Below, in pieces: positions 55,296 to 63,604 of a DNA stretch of 64,000 nucleotides (position 1 is its first letter; the number at the start of each line of letters is the position of its first letter). This DNA comes from an uncultured Rhodobiaceae bacterium (lineage in GTDB: Bacteria > Pseudomonadota > Alphaproteobacteria > Rhizobiales > TMED25), in contig CAJWPC010000002.1 of NCBI GenBank assembly GCA_913045225.1, positions 124,001 to 188,000 on the forward strand. The letters run 5' to 3'. The notes under the pieces are model-generated. The model had not been told where the DNA came from, made no database searches, and saw nothing but the letters and a program-made list of their open reading frames with translations. A program made the translations under genes and the position numbers.

Positions 55296-56603
55296 TTATT
55301 TACCAAAAACATTTTTGAAAATGTAATCAACATTCTTCAAGTGATAATCTAGCGAGAATAAATCATCAATTTCTTCTTTTGTTAGTATTTCCATGATTCC
55401 TTTATCTGATAAAATTATTTCTTTAAAATCACTTTGATTATCCCATGATTTGGATGCATTTTTCTGCACGATGTCATAACTATCTTCACGACTAACTCCT
55501 TTTTGGGTTAGCATTAGGAGTATCCTTTGTGAGTATATCAATCCGTTGAGCTTATCTAAATTTGCTTTTATATTTATTTTATTCACAACAATATTTTTAA
55601 TAACATTTGTAAGTCTTGAGAGGGCAAAATCTAATAGTATAGTCGTGTCCGGACCAATTACTCTTTCCACCGATGAATGAGAAATATCCCGCTCATGCCA
55701 CAAGGATATATTTTCGAGTGCGGGGGTGACGGCACCACGAATCAATCGAGCAATACCTGTTAAATTTTCGGTTAATACAGGATTCCTCTTGTGAGGCATA
55801 GATGAAGAGCCTTTTTGACCCTTTTGGAATTGCTCAGACATTTCATCAACTTCGGTTCTTTGCAGGTGTCTTATTTCAGTTGAAATTCTCTCAATTGAAC
55901 CAGCAAGCACACCGAGGGTTGAAAAGAAATACGCATACCTATCTCTTGGAATTATTTGGGTAGAAATAGTCTCAATGTTTAAATTTAGCTTTTTAGCGAC
56001 ATATTTTTCAATTCTTGGGTCAATATTAGCAAAAGTTCCGACTGATCCGGATAATGCACAAATAGAAATTTCTTTTTCAGCAATTTCCATTCGTTTTAAA
56101 GCTCTATCGAATTCAGCATATGCCTGTGCGAATTTTAATCCTACTGTTGTGGGTTCCGCGTGAATACCATGACTTCGGCCGATAGTCGGTAAATATTTAT
56201 ATTCTTCAGCCTTTTTCAATAATTCTTTGAGCAATGCATCTATATCTTCTCTTATATGTTGTGATGCCTTTTTCAATTGGATGCAAAGACATGTATCAAG
56301 TATATCCGATGATGTCATTCCCTGATGGAGATAACGTGCTTGTTTTTCACCAATTTTTTCAGATATGAATGTGAGAAATGCAATTACGTCATGATGTGTT
56401 TTGCTTTCAATTTCTGATATGCGGGCTTCGTCAAAAATTATATCTTTTAACTTATCTCGTATCTTCTTTGTAAGACCTTTTTCAATGAGGCCAATAGACT
56501 CCATTGCCTCATGGGCGAGCATCTCAATTTCAAACCAGATTGCATACTTAGACTGATCAGACCAAACATCTCTCATAATCTGTCTAGAATATCTGTTTAT
56601 CAT
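55296..56603 (-). CDS. purB: Adenylosuccinate lyase
   Basis: A 435-residue lyase with the fumarase-family signature [19 protein letters not shown] and catalytic [16 protein letters not shown]-like region ([15 protein letters not shown]). It removes fumarate from SAICAR and adenylosuccinate. It is the first gene of the purB-C-S-Q-L-bolA-grxD run and is divergent from coxG. Confidence 0.96.
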   Translation of the reverse strand: MINRYSRQIMRDVWSDQSKYAIWFEIEMLAHEAMESIGLIEKGLTKKIRDKLKDIIFDEARISEIESKTHHDVIAFLTFISEKIGEKQARYLHQGMTSSDILDTCLCIQLKKASQHIREDIDALLKELLKKAEEYKYLPTIGRSHGIHAEPTTVGLKFAQAYAEFDRALKRMEIAEKEISICALSGSVGTFANIDPRIEKYVAKKLNLNIETISTQIIPRDRYAYFFSTLGVLAGSIERISTEIRHLQRTEVDEMSEQFQKGQKGSSSMPHKRNPVLTENLTGIARLIRGAVTPALENISLWHERDISHSSVERVIGPDTTILLDFALSRLTNVIKNIVVNKINIKANLDKLNGLIYSQRILLMLTQKGVSREDSYDIVQKNASKSWDNQSDFKEIILSDKGIMEILTKEEIDDLFSLDYHLKNVDYIFKNVFGK

Positions 56604-56748
56604 TTCTTTTGTTGTATTTGTAAAGTATTTATATAGCTTAAATATTATAGAAAAGCGATCATATTTGTATTATTTTTTTTAATTATACAAAAAGAATTCT
56701 TGAGTTTTTAAATCAAATAATAATAATAAAGATGATCAGGAGATCTAA

Positions 56749-57336
56749 ATGAAATTAAATGGAGAAAATATCATTCAGGCATCGCGCATGCAAGTCTGGG
56801 AAGCCTTGAATGATCCTACGGTACTAAAAGAGACAATTCCGGGTGCCCAAAGTGTCGAGCAAAGCACAGATGATGAATTTAAAGCAGTAGTCGAAATCAA
56901 GATCGGGCCAGTGAAAGCGAAGTTTACTGGAAAAATCAATTTAAGTGATGTTAACCCACCTAATGGATACAAGATTGTTGGCCAAGGTCAAGGCGGCGCA
57001 GCGGGATTTGCAAAAGGCTCCGCAGTAGTTTCATTAACCGAATTAGACCCAGAAACCACAAAGTTAAATTATGAGGTTGACGCACAAGTAGGAGGGAAGC
57101 TGGCACAGGTTGGGCAAAGGCTTATCCAGAGTGCATCAAAATCACTTGCAGACCAATTTTTCAATAATTTACAAGAATATTTCAACAGTGATAGTACGCA
57201 TATAGATGAAGAGCAGCCTGTGATTGAGGCTGGAAAATCATCCAGAAATGTATTTTTCTTTAATACGCAAAGAAAAAGAATTATTTTTGCATTAATTGTT
57301 TTCTTGCTGTCATTCGTATATTTTTATAATAACTAA
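56749..57336 (+). CDS. coxG: CoxG-like SRPBCC protein with C-terminal membrane anchor
   Basis: A 195-residue protein of the SRPBCC/CoxG family (KLNGENIIQASRMQVWEALN; ETIPGAQSVEQS; GPVKAKFTGKINLSD). The C-terminal ~20 residues form a hydrophobic anchor (IIFALIVFLLSFVYFYNN). CoxG is known to tether carbon monoxide dehydrogenase to the cytoplasmic membrane and help electron flow to quinones. A strong ribosome binding site (AGGAGA) lies before the ATG. coxS follows after 15 bases. Confidence 0.86.
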   Translation: MKLNGENIIQASRMQVWEALNDPTVLKETIPGAQSVEQSTDDEFKAVVEIKIGPVKAKFTGKINLSDVNPPNGYKIVGQGQGGAAGFAKGSAVVSLTELDPETTKLNYEVDAQVGGKLAQVGQRLIQSASKSLADQFFNNLQEYFNSDSTHIDEEQPVIEAGKSSRNVFFFNTQRKRIIFALIVFLLSFVYFYNN

Positions 57337-57351
57337 TTTTATGAGAGCGAT

Positions 57352-57810
57352 ATGGTAAAAATTAACATAAACATTAATAATAAAGCCTATAGCGAAGAGG
57401 TCGGAGACAACACTTTATTGGTAGAGTTGCTTCGTGATAAACTTGGCCTTACGGGTACCCATGTTGGTTGTGATACAAGTCAGTGTGGTGCGTGCGTGAT
57501 TCATGTTGATGGAGACTCTGTAAAAAGTTGTACAGTTTTAGCCGCTCAGGTTCATGGAAAAGATTTAACCACAGTTGAGGGATTGGCGAGTGAAGGACAG
57601 CTTCATCCAATTCAAAAATCATTTCAAAATAACCACGCATTACAATGTGGTTTTTGCACACCTGGATTAGTAATGAGCGCTGTAGATTTATTGAAAAAAA
57701 ATAGCTCTCCTTCGGAAGATGAAATTCGTGAATGGTTTGAAGGCCATATTTGCCGATGCACGGGTTACAAGAATATTATTAAGGCAGTTCAAGAAGCAAT
57801 TACGCAATAG
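57352..57810 (+). CDS. coxS: Molybdenum hydroxylase small [2Fe-2S] subunit (CoxS-like)
   Basis: A 152-residue subunit with two [2Fe-2S] clusters: plant-type cysteines 40, 45, 48 and 60, and the second set at 99, 102, 134 and 136 (CGFC, CRC). It carries electrons from the molybdenum site to FAD. The medium subunit gene follows after only 12 bases, and the gene for the catalytic molybdopterin subunit, normally beside it, is absent here. It could serve CO dehydrogenase or another aldehyde/xanthine-type hydroxylase. Confidence 0.9.
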   Translation: MVKINININNKAYSEEVGDNTLLVELLRDKLGLTGTHVGCDTSQCGACVIHVDGDSVKSCTVLAAQVHGKDLTTVEGLASEGQLHPIQKSFQNNHALQCGFCTPGLVMSAVDLLKKNSSPSEDEIREWFEGHICRCTGYKNIIKAVQEAITQ

Positions 57811-57822
57811 ATATAGGAAAAC

Positions 57823-58617
57823 ATGTATAATTTTAGATATCACAAGGCAGAAACGATAGAAACCGCGAGATCTCTGATTGCGCAATCAGATGATCCAAAA
57901 ATACTTGCAGGTGGGCACACACTTATTCCAACATTAAAGCAAAGACTCTCACAGCCATCGGATATTATTGATATATCCTCAATTGACGAATTGAAAATGA
58001 TTACTCTTGGTGATGGATTTGTTACAATCGGAGCACTTTGTACACATTCTGATATTTCAAATTCACCAGATATTAAAAAGAATATTAAAGGATTAGCTGA
58101 CCTTGCAAAACAAATTGGTGATCCGCAGGTACGTCACAAGGGTACGATTGGTGGCTCCGTTGCAAATGCAGATCCAGCTGCAGATTATCCAGCAGCAGTG
58201 CTAGCTTTAGATGGTGAAATAACAACCTCAGCTGAAAATCATAAAGCAACGAATTTTTTCGTCGACATGTTTGAAACTTCCTTAGACTCCGATGAAATAA
58301 TTACTGGAATTAGATTGAAAATTCCAAATTCTTCAACATACAAAAAGTTTAGGAATCCTGCATCAGGTTATGCGATGGTTGGTGTTTTTATGGCAAGATA
58401 TGACAATGACGTAAAAATAGCTGTTACGGGTGCATCAAGCTCTGCCTATCGTATGCTAGACGTAGAGGACTCACTGAAGAGCAACTTTAATAATGATATC
58501 ATGGCGGATGTTGACATTGATACAACCAACTTTAATGATGATATTCATGCATCAGCGAAATATAGGGGCGTAATTCTAAAAGTACTGCTTGAGGAAGCTA
58601 TTTTAGAGTTAAAATAG
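57823..58617 (+). CDS. coxM: Molybdenum hydroxylase FAD-binding medium subunit (CoxM-like)
   Basis: A 264-residue FAD-binding subunit. FAD contacts are at AGGHTLIPTLKQRLSQP and TIGGSVANADPAADYPAA, the two family signatures, and the C-terminal CO-dehydrogenase flavoprotein domain follows. It passes electrons from the iron-sulfur subunit to quinone. Both accessory subunits are intact, which argues against simple decay of the operon. Confidence 0.9.
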   Translation: MYNFRYHKAETIETARSLIAQSDDPKILAGGHTLIPTLKQRLSQPSDIIDISSIDELKMITLGDGFVTIGALCTHSDISNSPDIKKNIKGLADLAKQIGDPQVRHKGTIGGSVANADPAADYPAAVLALDGEITTSAENHKATNFFVDMFETSLDSDEIITGIRLKIPNSSTYKKFRNPASGYAMVGVFMARYDNDVKIAVTGASSSAYRMLDVEDSLKSNFNNDIMADVDIDTTNFNDDIHASAKYRGVILKVLLEEAILELK

Positions 58618-58663
58618 GCTTATAACTATTCCATTAGCCATTTTTCGTCATTATATGATAAAA

Positions 58664-58669
58664 TATAAT
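58664..58669 (+). promoter_or_regulatory. Candidate -10 element before the xdhC genes
   Basis: A perfect TATAAT lies in the 83-base gap between coxM and the XdhC gene pair. No clear -35 is seen, so an internal promoter for the maturation genes is only suggested. Confidence 0.3.
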
Positions 58670-58700
58670 CCTACAAATAATTACAAGGTACATATTGGCT

Positions 58701-59024
58701 ATGGCAATAAGTGATCATGATATAATAAATATTGCTCTCGAGTGGAAAAATAATGGCAGAAAAGTTGCCATTGCAACAGTAATTCAAACTTGGGGATCTG
58801 CCCCAAGAGGGGTTGGAAGTAAACTACTCATTGATGATTTGGGTAATTTTGAAGGTTCCGTATCTGGTGGCTGTGTCGAAGGTGCTGTAATTGGAGAGGC
58901 TTCAGATCTTTTTAAGACTGGAAATGCTAAAATTCTTGAATATGGCGTTTCTAATGAAATGGCTTGGGAAGTTGGGTTGGCATGCGGCGGTACAATAAAG
59001 ATATATCTAGCTGAGTTAAATTAA
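58701..59024 (+). CDS. XdhC-family protein, N-terminal (XdhC/CoxI) domain only
   Basis: A protein of 107 residues from the ATG at 58701 (a TTG two codons earlier gives 109). It has the XdhC/CoxI N-terminal signature VIQTWGSAPRGVGSKLLI and GSVSGGCVEGAVIGE, and ends after LACGGTIKIYLAEL. XdhC proteins sulfurate and insert molybdenum cofactor into hydroxylases. The second half is encoded by the next gene two bases downstream in a different frame, so this is a two-piece form. Confidence 0.85.
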   Translation: MAISDHDIINIALEWKNNGRKVAIATVIQTWGSAPRGVGSKLLIDDLGNFEGSVSGGCVEGAVIGEASDLFKTGNAKILEYGVSNEMAWEVGLACGGTIKIYLAELN

Positions 59025-59026
59025 AA

Positions 59027-59701
59027 ATGCAGAGAAAGATATTAGAAGAGATCATATCGAGGCAAGGTGAGAGAGAGTCCTTAGCTTATGTTATCGATAC
59101 TGAAAACGGAGATGAGCTTATTTTCTCCAAAGGTAAAAAGACCAATTACCCTGAGCTTGATATGGAAATAATCGATTGCTTGAAGTCTGATCGCAGCAAG
59201 CTTGTTCAAATAGATAATAAAAATTTTTTTATCGACGTCTACAATCCTCCCTTAAAGCTACTTATCATAGGTGCGGTCCATATTGCTCAACATCTAATTA
59301 ATTTCGCAAATAACCTCAATTTTGATTGTATATTAATTGACCCAAGGGAAGGTTTTGCAAATAAAGAACGTTTTGCTGATGTTAAAATATATAATAGTTG
59401 GCCCGATGAGGTTCTACCTGAGCTGGGGATTGATGAAAGGACAGCCATAGTCACACTAACACATGATCCAAAAATTGATGACGTTGCACTCGATTATGTG
59501 CTAAATAAAAGCTGCTTTTATATCGGCTCCCTCGGTTCTAAGAAAACGCATAATGCAAGGATTGAAAGGTTGAGTAAAAAACATTCCAAGGAGAAACTTG
59601 CTACGATCCACGGACCAATCGGTCTAGATATTGGCGCTAGATCCCCGGCGGAAATCGCGCTATCGATTATAAGTGAAATGATATCCGAATTAAGATTATA
59701 A
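59027..59701 (+). CDS. XdhC-family protein, C-terminal Rossmann domain
   Basis: A 224-residue protein with the XdhC C-terminal NAD-type fold: LLIIGAVHIAQHLINFAN, the conserved DPREGFANKERF, and the final GLDIGARSPAEIALSI. It lacks the N-terminal cysteine domain, which is supplied by the preceding gene. Together they probably form one cofactor-insertion factor. Split XdhC pairs like this are found in other alphaproteobacterial cox clusters. Confidence 0.86.
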   Translation: MQRKILEEIISRQGERESLAYVIDTENGDELIFSKGKKTNYPELDMEIIDCLKSDRSKLVQIDNKNFFIDVYNPPLKLLIIGAVHIAQHLINFANNLNFDCILIDPREGFANKERFADVKIYNSWPDEVLPELGIDERTAIVTLTHDPKIDDVALDYVLNKSCFYIGSLGSKKTHNARIERLSKKHSKEKLATIHGPIGLDIGARSPAEIALSIISEMISELRL

Positions 59702-59710
59702 GTATTTTTG

Positions 59711-61321
59711 ATGAAAATATTTGAAAAATATATTCAAGAGGCATTTGGTTGCTTATTAATGCATTCTGTTTTTCTGAAAGACGGTAGGATTCGTAAAGGA
59801 AAAATTATAGATAAAAATGATATTGCTATGATGGAAAGATCTGATATTGAGAAAGTCCAGGTTGGTGAGTTGGAAGATGATGATATTGGTGAGAATGCGG
59901 CTTCAGGTCTGATTGCAAGAGCAATTGCAACAAATCAGTTTTCCATATCCCCGACGCTTTCAGGAAAAACAAATATAACATCCATTGCAGATGGCCTTAT
60001 TGAAATTGATGAGGGTAATGTCATCAAACTCAATAATCTATCACCCAATATTGCTGTTTCAACTCTTAATAATCATGACGTCGTATACCGAGGCGACCAT
60101 ACAGTTAGTGTAAAGATAATTTCGTTTGTTATTTCATCATCTGATTTAGATAAAATTCTAAATTTTCTAAAAAAAAATAAAATCGTTAAATTAAAAAAAT
60201 TTAATTCGATGAGGTTTGGAGTGATTTATACGATTGCAAAAAATGAGAAGCGATCTCTAATTGAAAAAACAAAAAAATCAATAATGTCGAGAATAAGTAA
60301 CTACAACTCCACAATAATGGATGAGAGGGTGGTGCCCCATGACGTTGCAAGCATAAAAAATAATGTAGTTGAGTTATTGGAAAATAATATTAATTGTATT
60401 TTATTATTTCTATCTACGTCGATAACAGATGTAAATGATATTGTTCCAACTGTAATTAATGATCTTGGTGGTAAGATTAATTCTTTTGGCATGCCAGTTG
60501 ATCCAGGCAACTTGACATTAAGTGGTAAGATTAATGATGTGGATATTATAGTAGCTGCTGGATCTGCACGAAGTGACTCGCTCAATGGTTTTGATTGGCA
60601 TTTAAATTGTCTGCATGCAAATATTGAAGTTAGTCAAGAAATGGTAAACTCTCTGGGTGTTGGTGGTTTGCTAAAGGATATCGATTTTGCGGTAAAGAGA
60701 AAAAGAGTTTCCAAAACTATAGATACAAAAAAATCGAACATTGCTGCAGTTGTGCTATGCGCAGGCGAGTCAAAGAGAATGGGTAACAGAAATAAGTTAC
60801 TTTTGAAGGTTGCGGGCAAGTCTCTCATAAAAAATTATATAGATAATATCTCTAAATCCAACGTGTCAGAAATAGTCATAGTGACAGGGTATCAGTCAAT
60901 TGAAATAGAAAAAGAGTTAGAAGGGTACGACGTAAAATTTATCCATAATGAAAAATACAGGGAGGGTATGTCAACCTCCTTGAATACTGGAATTAATTCG
61001 CTATCAAAAAATATTAATGCAGCCATAATATGCTTACCAGATATGCCCATGATTGGTATTTATGAAATAAATAAGTTGATTGAGTATTATAATCCAAAAA
61101 TTGGAAATGAAATTTGTATTGCAACCTATAATGACCAACGGGGTAATCCCGTTTTATGGGACAGGAAATATTTTAAAAAACTAATGCAAATTAAAGGTGA
61201 CAAAGGGGGAAGATATTTGTTACCAAAATATTTAGAGCAATCTGTGGAGGTGGTATTAGGAGAAGCGGTAGCCTTTGATGTAGATAATGAGAGTAGTTAT
61301 AAAATCATCAATACGAAGTGA
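59711..61321 (+). CDS. Molybdopterin-binding/MobA-like nucleotidyltransferase fusion
   Basis: A protein of 536 residues from the ATG at 59711. The first ~345 residues form a molybdopterin-binding (MoeA/Mog-like) part with MPVDPGNLTLSGKI and AAGSARSDSLNGFDWHL. The C-terminal ~185 residues form a NTP-transferase domain (AVVLCAGESKRMGNRNKLLL; KFIHNEKYREGMSTSLNTGI; ICLPDMPMIG), the MocA/MobA type that makes cytidylated or guanylated molybdopterin. It completes the cofactor for molybdenum hydroxylases. Its position after the xdhC pair supports this role. Confidence 0.86.
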   Translation: MKIFEKYIQEAFGCLLMHSVFLKDGRIRKGKIIDKNDIAMMERSDIEKVQVGELEDDDIGENAASGLIARAIATNQFSISPTLSGKTNITSIADGLIEIDEGNVIKLNNLSPNIAVSTLNNHDVVYRGDHTVSVKIISFVISSSDLDKILNFLKKNKIVKLKKFNSMRFGVIYTIAKNEKRSLIEKTKKSIMSRISNYNSTIMDERVVPHDVASIKNNVVELLENNINCILLFLSTSITDVNDIVPTVINDLGGKINSFGMPVDPGNLTLSGKINDVDIIVAAGSARSDSLNGFDWHLNCLHANIEVSQEMVNSLGVGGLLKDIDFAVKRKRVSKTIDTKKSNIAAVVLCAGESKRMGNRNKLLLKVAGKSLIKNYIDNISKSNVSEIVIVTGYQSIEIEKELEGYDVKFIHNEKYREGMSTSLNTGINSLSKNINAAIICLPDMPMIGIYEINKLIEYYNPKIGNEICIATYNDQRGNPVLWDRKYFKKLMQIKGDKGGRYLLPKYLEQSVEVVLGEAVAFDVDNESSYKIINTK

Positions 61322-61336
61322 TAAAATTTAAATAAA

Positions 61337-62131
61337 TTAATTCGTTGTGAATATATCACAGCCATCTTTTGTGATGCCAACGGTGTGTTCAAATTGAGCT
61401 GATAATTCTTTATCTCTTGTTACAATTGTCCAACCATCTGATAAAAGTTTAATATCCTTCGTACCCGCATTAATCATTGGTTCTATTGTGAATATCATTC
61501 CTTCTTTTAATTCATACCCATGACCTTTCTTACCAAAGTGGAGAATATTTGGATGATCGTGGAATATTTTACCAATACCATGTCCACATAAATCTTCAAC
61601 GACAGAAAATCTGTGCTTTTCCGCTATCTCCTGTATTCGCGCACCTATATCACCCGTTCGGATTCCCGGCTTTAGTATTTTTATAGCTTCCATGAGGCAC
61701 TCTTTCGTAATATCAACGAGAATTTCAGCTTTTCTTGATACCTTACCTACTTTAAACATTCTACTTGTATCGCCATACCATCCTTCGTGTATGAGGGTAA
61801 CATCAATATTTAATATATCACCTTCTTTTAACTTTTTTTTGCCAGGAATACCGTGGCAAATAACATTATTTAATGAGATGCATGAAGAGGCGGGGTAACC
61901 TCTGTAATATAGAGTCGCTGGAATACAATTATTTGATAATGCAAACTCGTAAATGAGTTTATCAAGGTATTCTGTGGTGTTTCCTTCTTGGACATAGGGC
62001 TCAATGAAATCGAGGCATTTTGCTGCAAGCGTTCCAGATTTCTTCATGCATTTAAAGCTCTCCTGATCATATAATTTAATTAATCCTATATTTTTTATCG
62101 GCGCGAGACTTGCTTTTATATAGCTATGCAT
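61337..62131 (-). CDS. map: Type I methionine aminopeptidase
   Basis: An enzyme of 264 residues from the ATG at 62131; the upstream extension to 62191 is not supported. The metal ligands are in DVTLIHEGWYGDTSRM (two Asp), CGHGIGKIFHDHPNI (His), FTIEPMIN (Glu) and AQFEHTVG (Glu). It removes the initiator methionine from new proteins. It is convergent with the molybdenum cofactor gene and divergent from the CinA-like gene. Confidence 0.94.
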   Translation of the reverse strand: MHSYIKASLAPIKNIGLIKLYDQESFKCMKKSGTLAAKCLDFIEPYVQEGNTTEYLDKLIYEFALSNNCIPATLYYRGYPASSCISLNNVICHGIPGKKKLKEGDILNIDVTLIHEGWYGDTSRMFKVGKVSRKAEILVDITKECLMEAIKILKPGIRTGDIGARIQEIAEKHRFSVVEDLCGHGIGKIFHDHPNILHFGKKGHGYELKEGMIFTIEPMINAGTKDIKLLSDGWTIVTRDKELSAQFEHTVGITKDGCDIFTTN

Positions 62132-62240
62132 TAATTTTTTTCTCAGGTTTCTGTAATTTTCTATACTAAAAAATATTTTTATTATACTCAATATAATATA
62201 TAAACAATGTAATAATTATTTTCACCAACATGGAATTGAA

Positions 62241-62987
62241 ATGAAAGATATAACAGCAGCAATTTTGGTGATCGGCGATGAGATCTTATCAGGAAGAACC
62301 AAGGATAAAAATATTGGTTACATTGCAGAATGCTTCTCAAATATAGGTGTTTATTGCAAGGAGGTAAGGATCGTACCCGACGAGGAAAGTAAAATTATTG
62401 GCGCATTAAATGAGCTAAGAAAAGACTATACTTATGTAATGACTACAGGAGGTATAGGCCCGACCCACGATGATATAACTGCCGATTGTGTAGCTAAAGC
62501 ATTTGGCGTTGAGATATCCGAAAATGAGGATGCTATTAACATGCTGCTTGAGAGGATACCTCTTGAAGATCTCAATGAGTCAAGACGAAGAATGGCTCGA
62601 ATACCGCACGGTGCAAAATTGATTGAGAATAATGTATCAAAGGCACCCGGTTTTCAAATTGATAATGTATTTGTAATGGCTGGGGTCCCTGCTGTAATGC
62701 AGGCTATGCTGGATGTTGTCATAACAAGAATTGACAAAGGTCAGAAGTTATTCACTTGCAATATATCTACAAATATCAAGGAAGGTGATATCGCAGATAT
62801 ACTCAGGGAGATTCAAAAAAATAATCCAAATATCATGATTGGATCATACCCGTACTATACTGATGATGGGTATGGAGCGAATATTGTGTGTAGAGCTAAG
62901 AATCTTAATGAACTGAAAAATATAGCCAGTATAATAGAAAGCAGTTTATTGGCGATTGGAAATGTAGAAGTTGGAGAATTTGAGTAG
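62241..62987 (+). CDS. CinA-like molybdopterin-binding domain protein
   Basis: A 248-residue protein with the MoCF/CinA N-terminal fold: AILVIGDEILSGRTKDKN, MTTGGIGPTHDDITAD, and FVMAGVPAVMQAM. The C-terminal nicotinamide-nucleotide amidase domain of CinA is absent, which is common in alphaproteobacteria. The fold binds molybdopterin or ADP-ribose-type nucleotides, and its role is uncertain. The gene overlaps nothing, and the phosphoribosyltransferase ATG follows by one base. Confidence 0.86.
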   Translation: MKDITAAILVIGDEILSGRTKDKNIGYIAECFSNIGVYCKEVRIVPDEESKIIGALNELRKDYTYVMTTGGIGPTHDDITADCVAKAFGVEISENEDAINMLLERIPLEDLNESRRRMARIPHGAKLIENNVSKAPGFQIDNVFVMAGVPAVMQAMLDVVITRIDKGQKLFTCNISTNIKEGDIADILREIQKNNPNIMIGSYPYYTDDGYGANIVCRAKNLNELKNIASIIESSLLAIGNVEVGEFE

Positions 62988-62988
62988 G

Positions 62989-63495
62989 ATGGATAATAAC
63001 ATAAGTTCAAAGTTATTTCCTGTATCGTGGGATCAATTCCATAGGGACTCCAAAGCCCTCGCTTGGCGACTTGCAGATAAAGCCGACTGGTCAGCTATAA
63101 TTGCTGTTACTCGGGGAGGGCTTGTGCCATCGGCAATAGTCGCAAGAGAATTAAATGTACGAATAATAGAGACAATATGCGTAACATCTTATAATCCTGA
63201 ACATAAAAAAGGTGATATTGAGGTACTAAAAAGAATTAGCGATAATTTACTTTCAGATCCAAAATTTAAGCCAGATACAATATTATGCATTGATGACTTA
63301 GTTGATACGGGGTCAACCATGGCGGTTGTGAAAGATATGATACCGGGAGCGCATATAGCAACTGTCTATGCAAAGCCTGAGGGTTTATCTAATGTTGATA
63401 CATTTGTCACGGAGGTCAGTCAAGATACATGGATTTATTTTCCATGGGATACTGAGCTACAATTTTCACCACCTATTAATCCGGGTGGCGTCTGA
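62989..63495 (+). CDS. gpt: Xanthine phosphoribosyltransferase
   Basis: An enzyme of 168 residues from the ATG at 62989; the TTG six codons upstream would overlap the previous gene. The PRPP-binding motif is ILCIDDLVDTGSTM, with IIAVTRGGLVPSAIVARELN and the C-terminal YFPWDTE base-recognition segment. It salvages xanthine and guanine to nucleotides. The tRNA-Leu gene lies 19 bases after its stop. Confidence 0.92.
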   Translation: MDNNISSKLFPVSWDQFHRDSKALAWRLADKADWSAIIAVTRGGLVPSAIVARELNVRIIETICVTSYNPEHKKGDIEVLKRISDNLLSDPKFKPDTILCIDDLVDTGSTMAVVKDMIPGAHIATVYAKPEGLSNVDTFVTEVSQDTWIYFPWDTELQFSPPINPGGV

Positions 63496-63514
63496 TGATG
63501 TATTTAATTTATGA

Positions 63515-63601
63515 GCGGACGTGGTGGAATAGGTAGACACAAGAGACTTAAAATCTCTCGGAGGTTACTCCGTGCCGGTTCGAGTCCGGCCGTCCGCACC
63601 A
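63515..63601 (+). tRNA. tRNA-Leu (UAA anticodon)
   Basis: An 87-base cloverleaf. The acceptor stem GCGGACG pairs with CGTCCGC, followed by discriminator A and an encoded CCA. The anticodon arm AGAGA/TCTCT carries loop CTTAAAA with anticodon TAA; the long variable arm (GGAGGTTACTCC) is typical of a class II tRNA, and the T loop reads GTTCGAGTC. It reads UUA and UUG leucine codons, which are frequent in this AT-rich genome. Confidence 0.98.
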
Positions 63602-63604
63602 TTT

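Noticed and set aside
58701-59701. XdhC as a pseudogene broken by a frameshift
   Set aside because: Each half is complete at its domain boundary, the second has its own ATG, and split pairs are known in related clusters.
62132-62191. Twenty-residue N-terminal extension of methionine aminopeptidase
   Set aside because: The family begins near the ATG at 62131 and the extension has no support.
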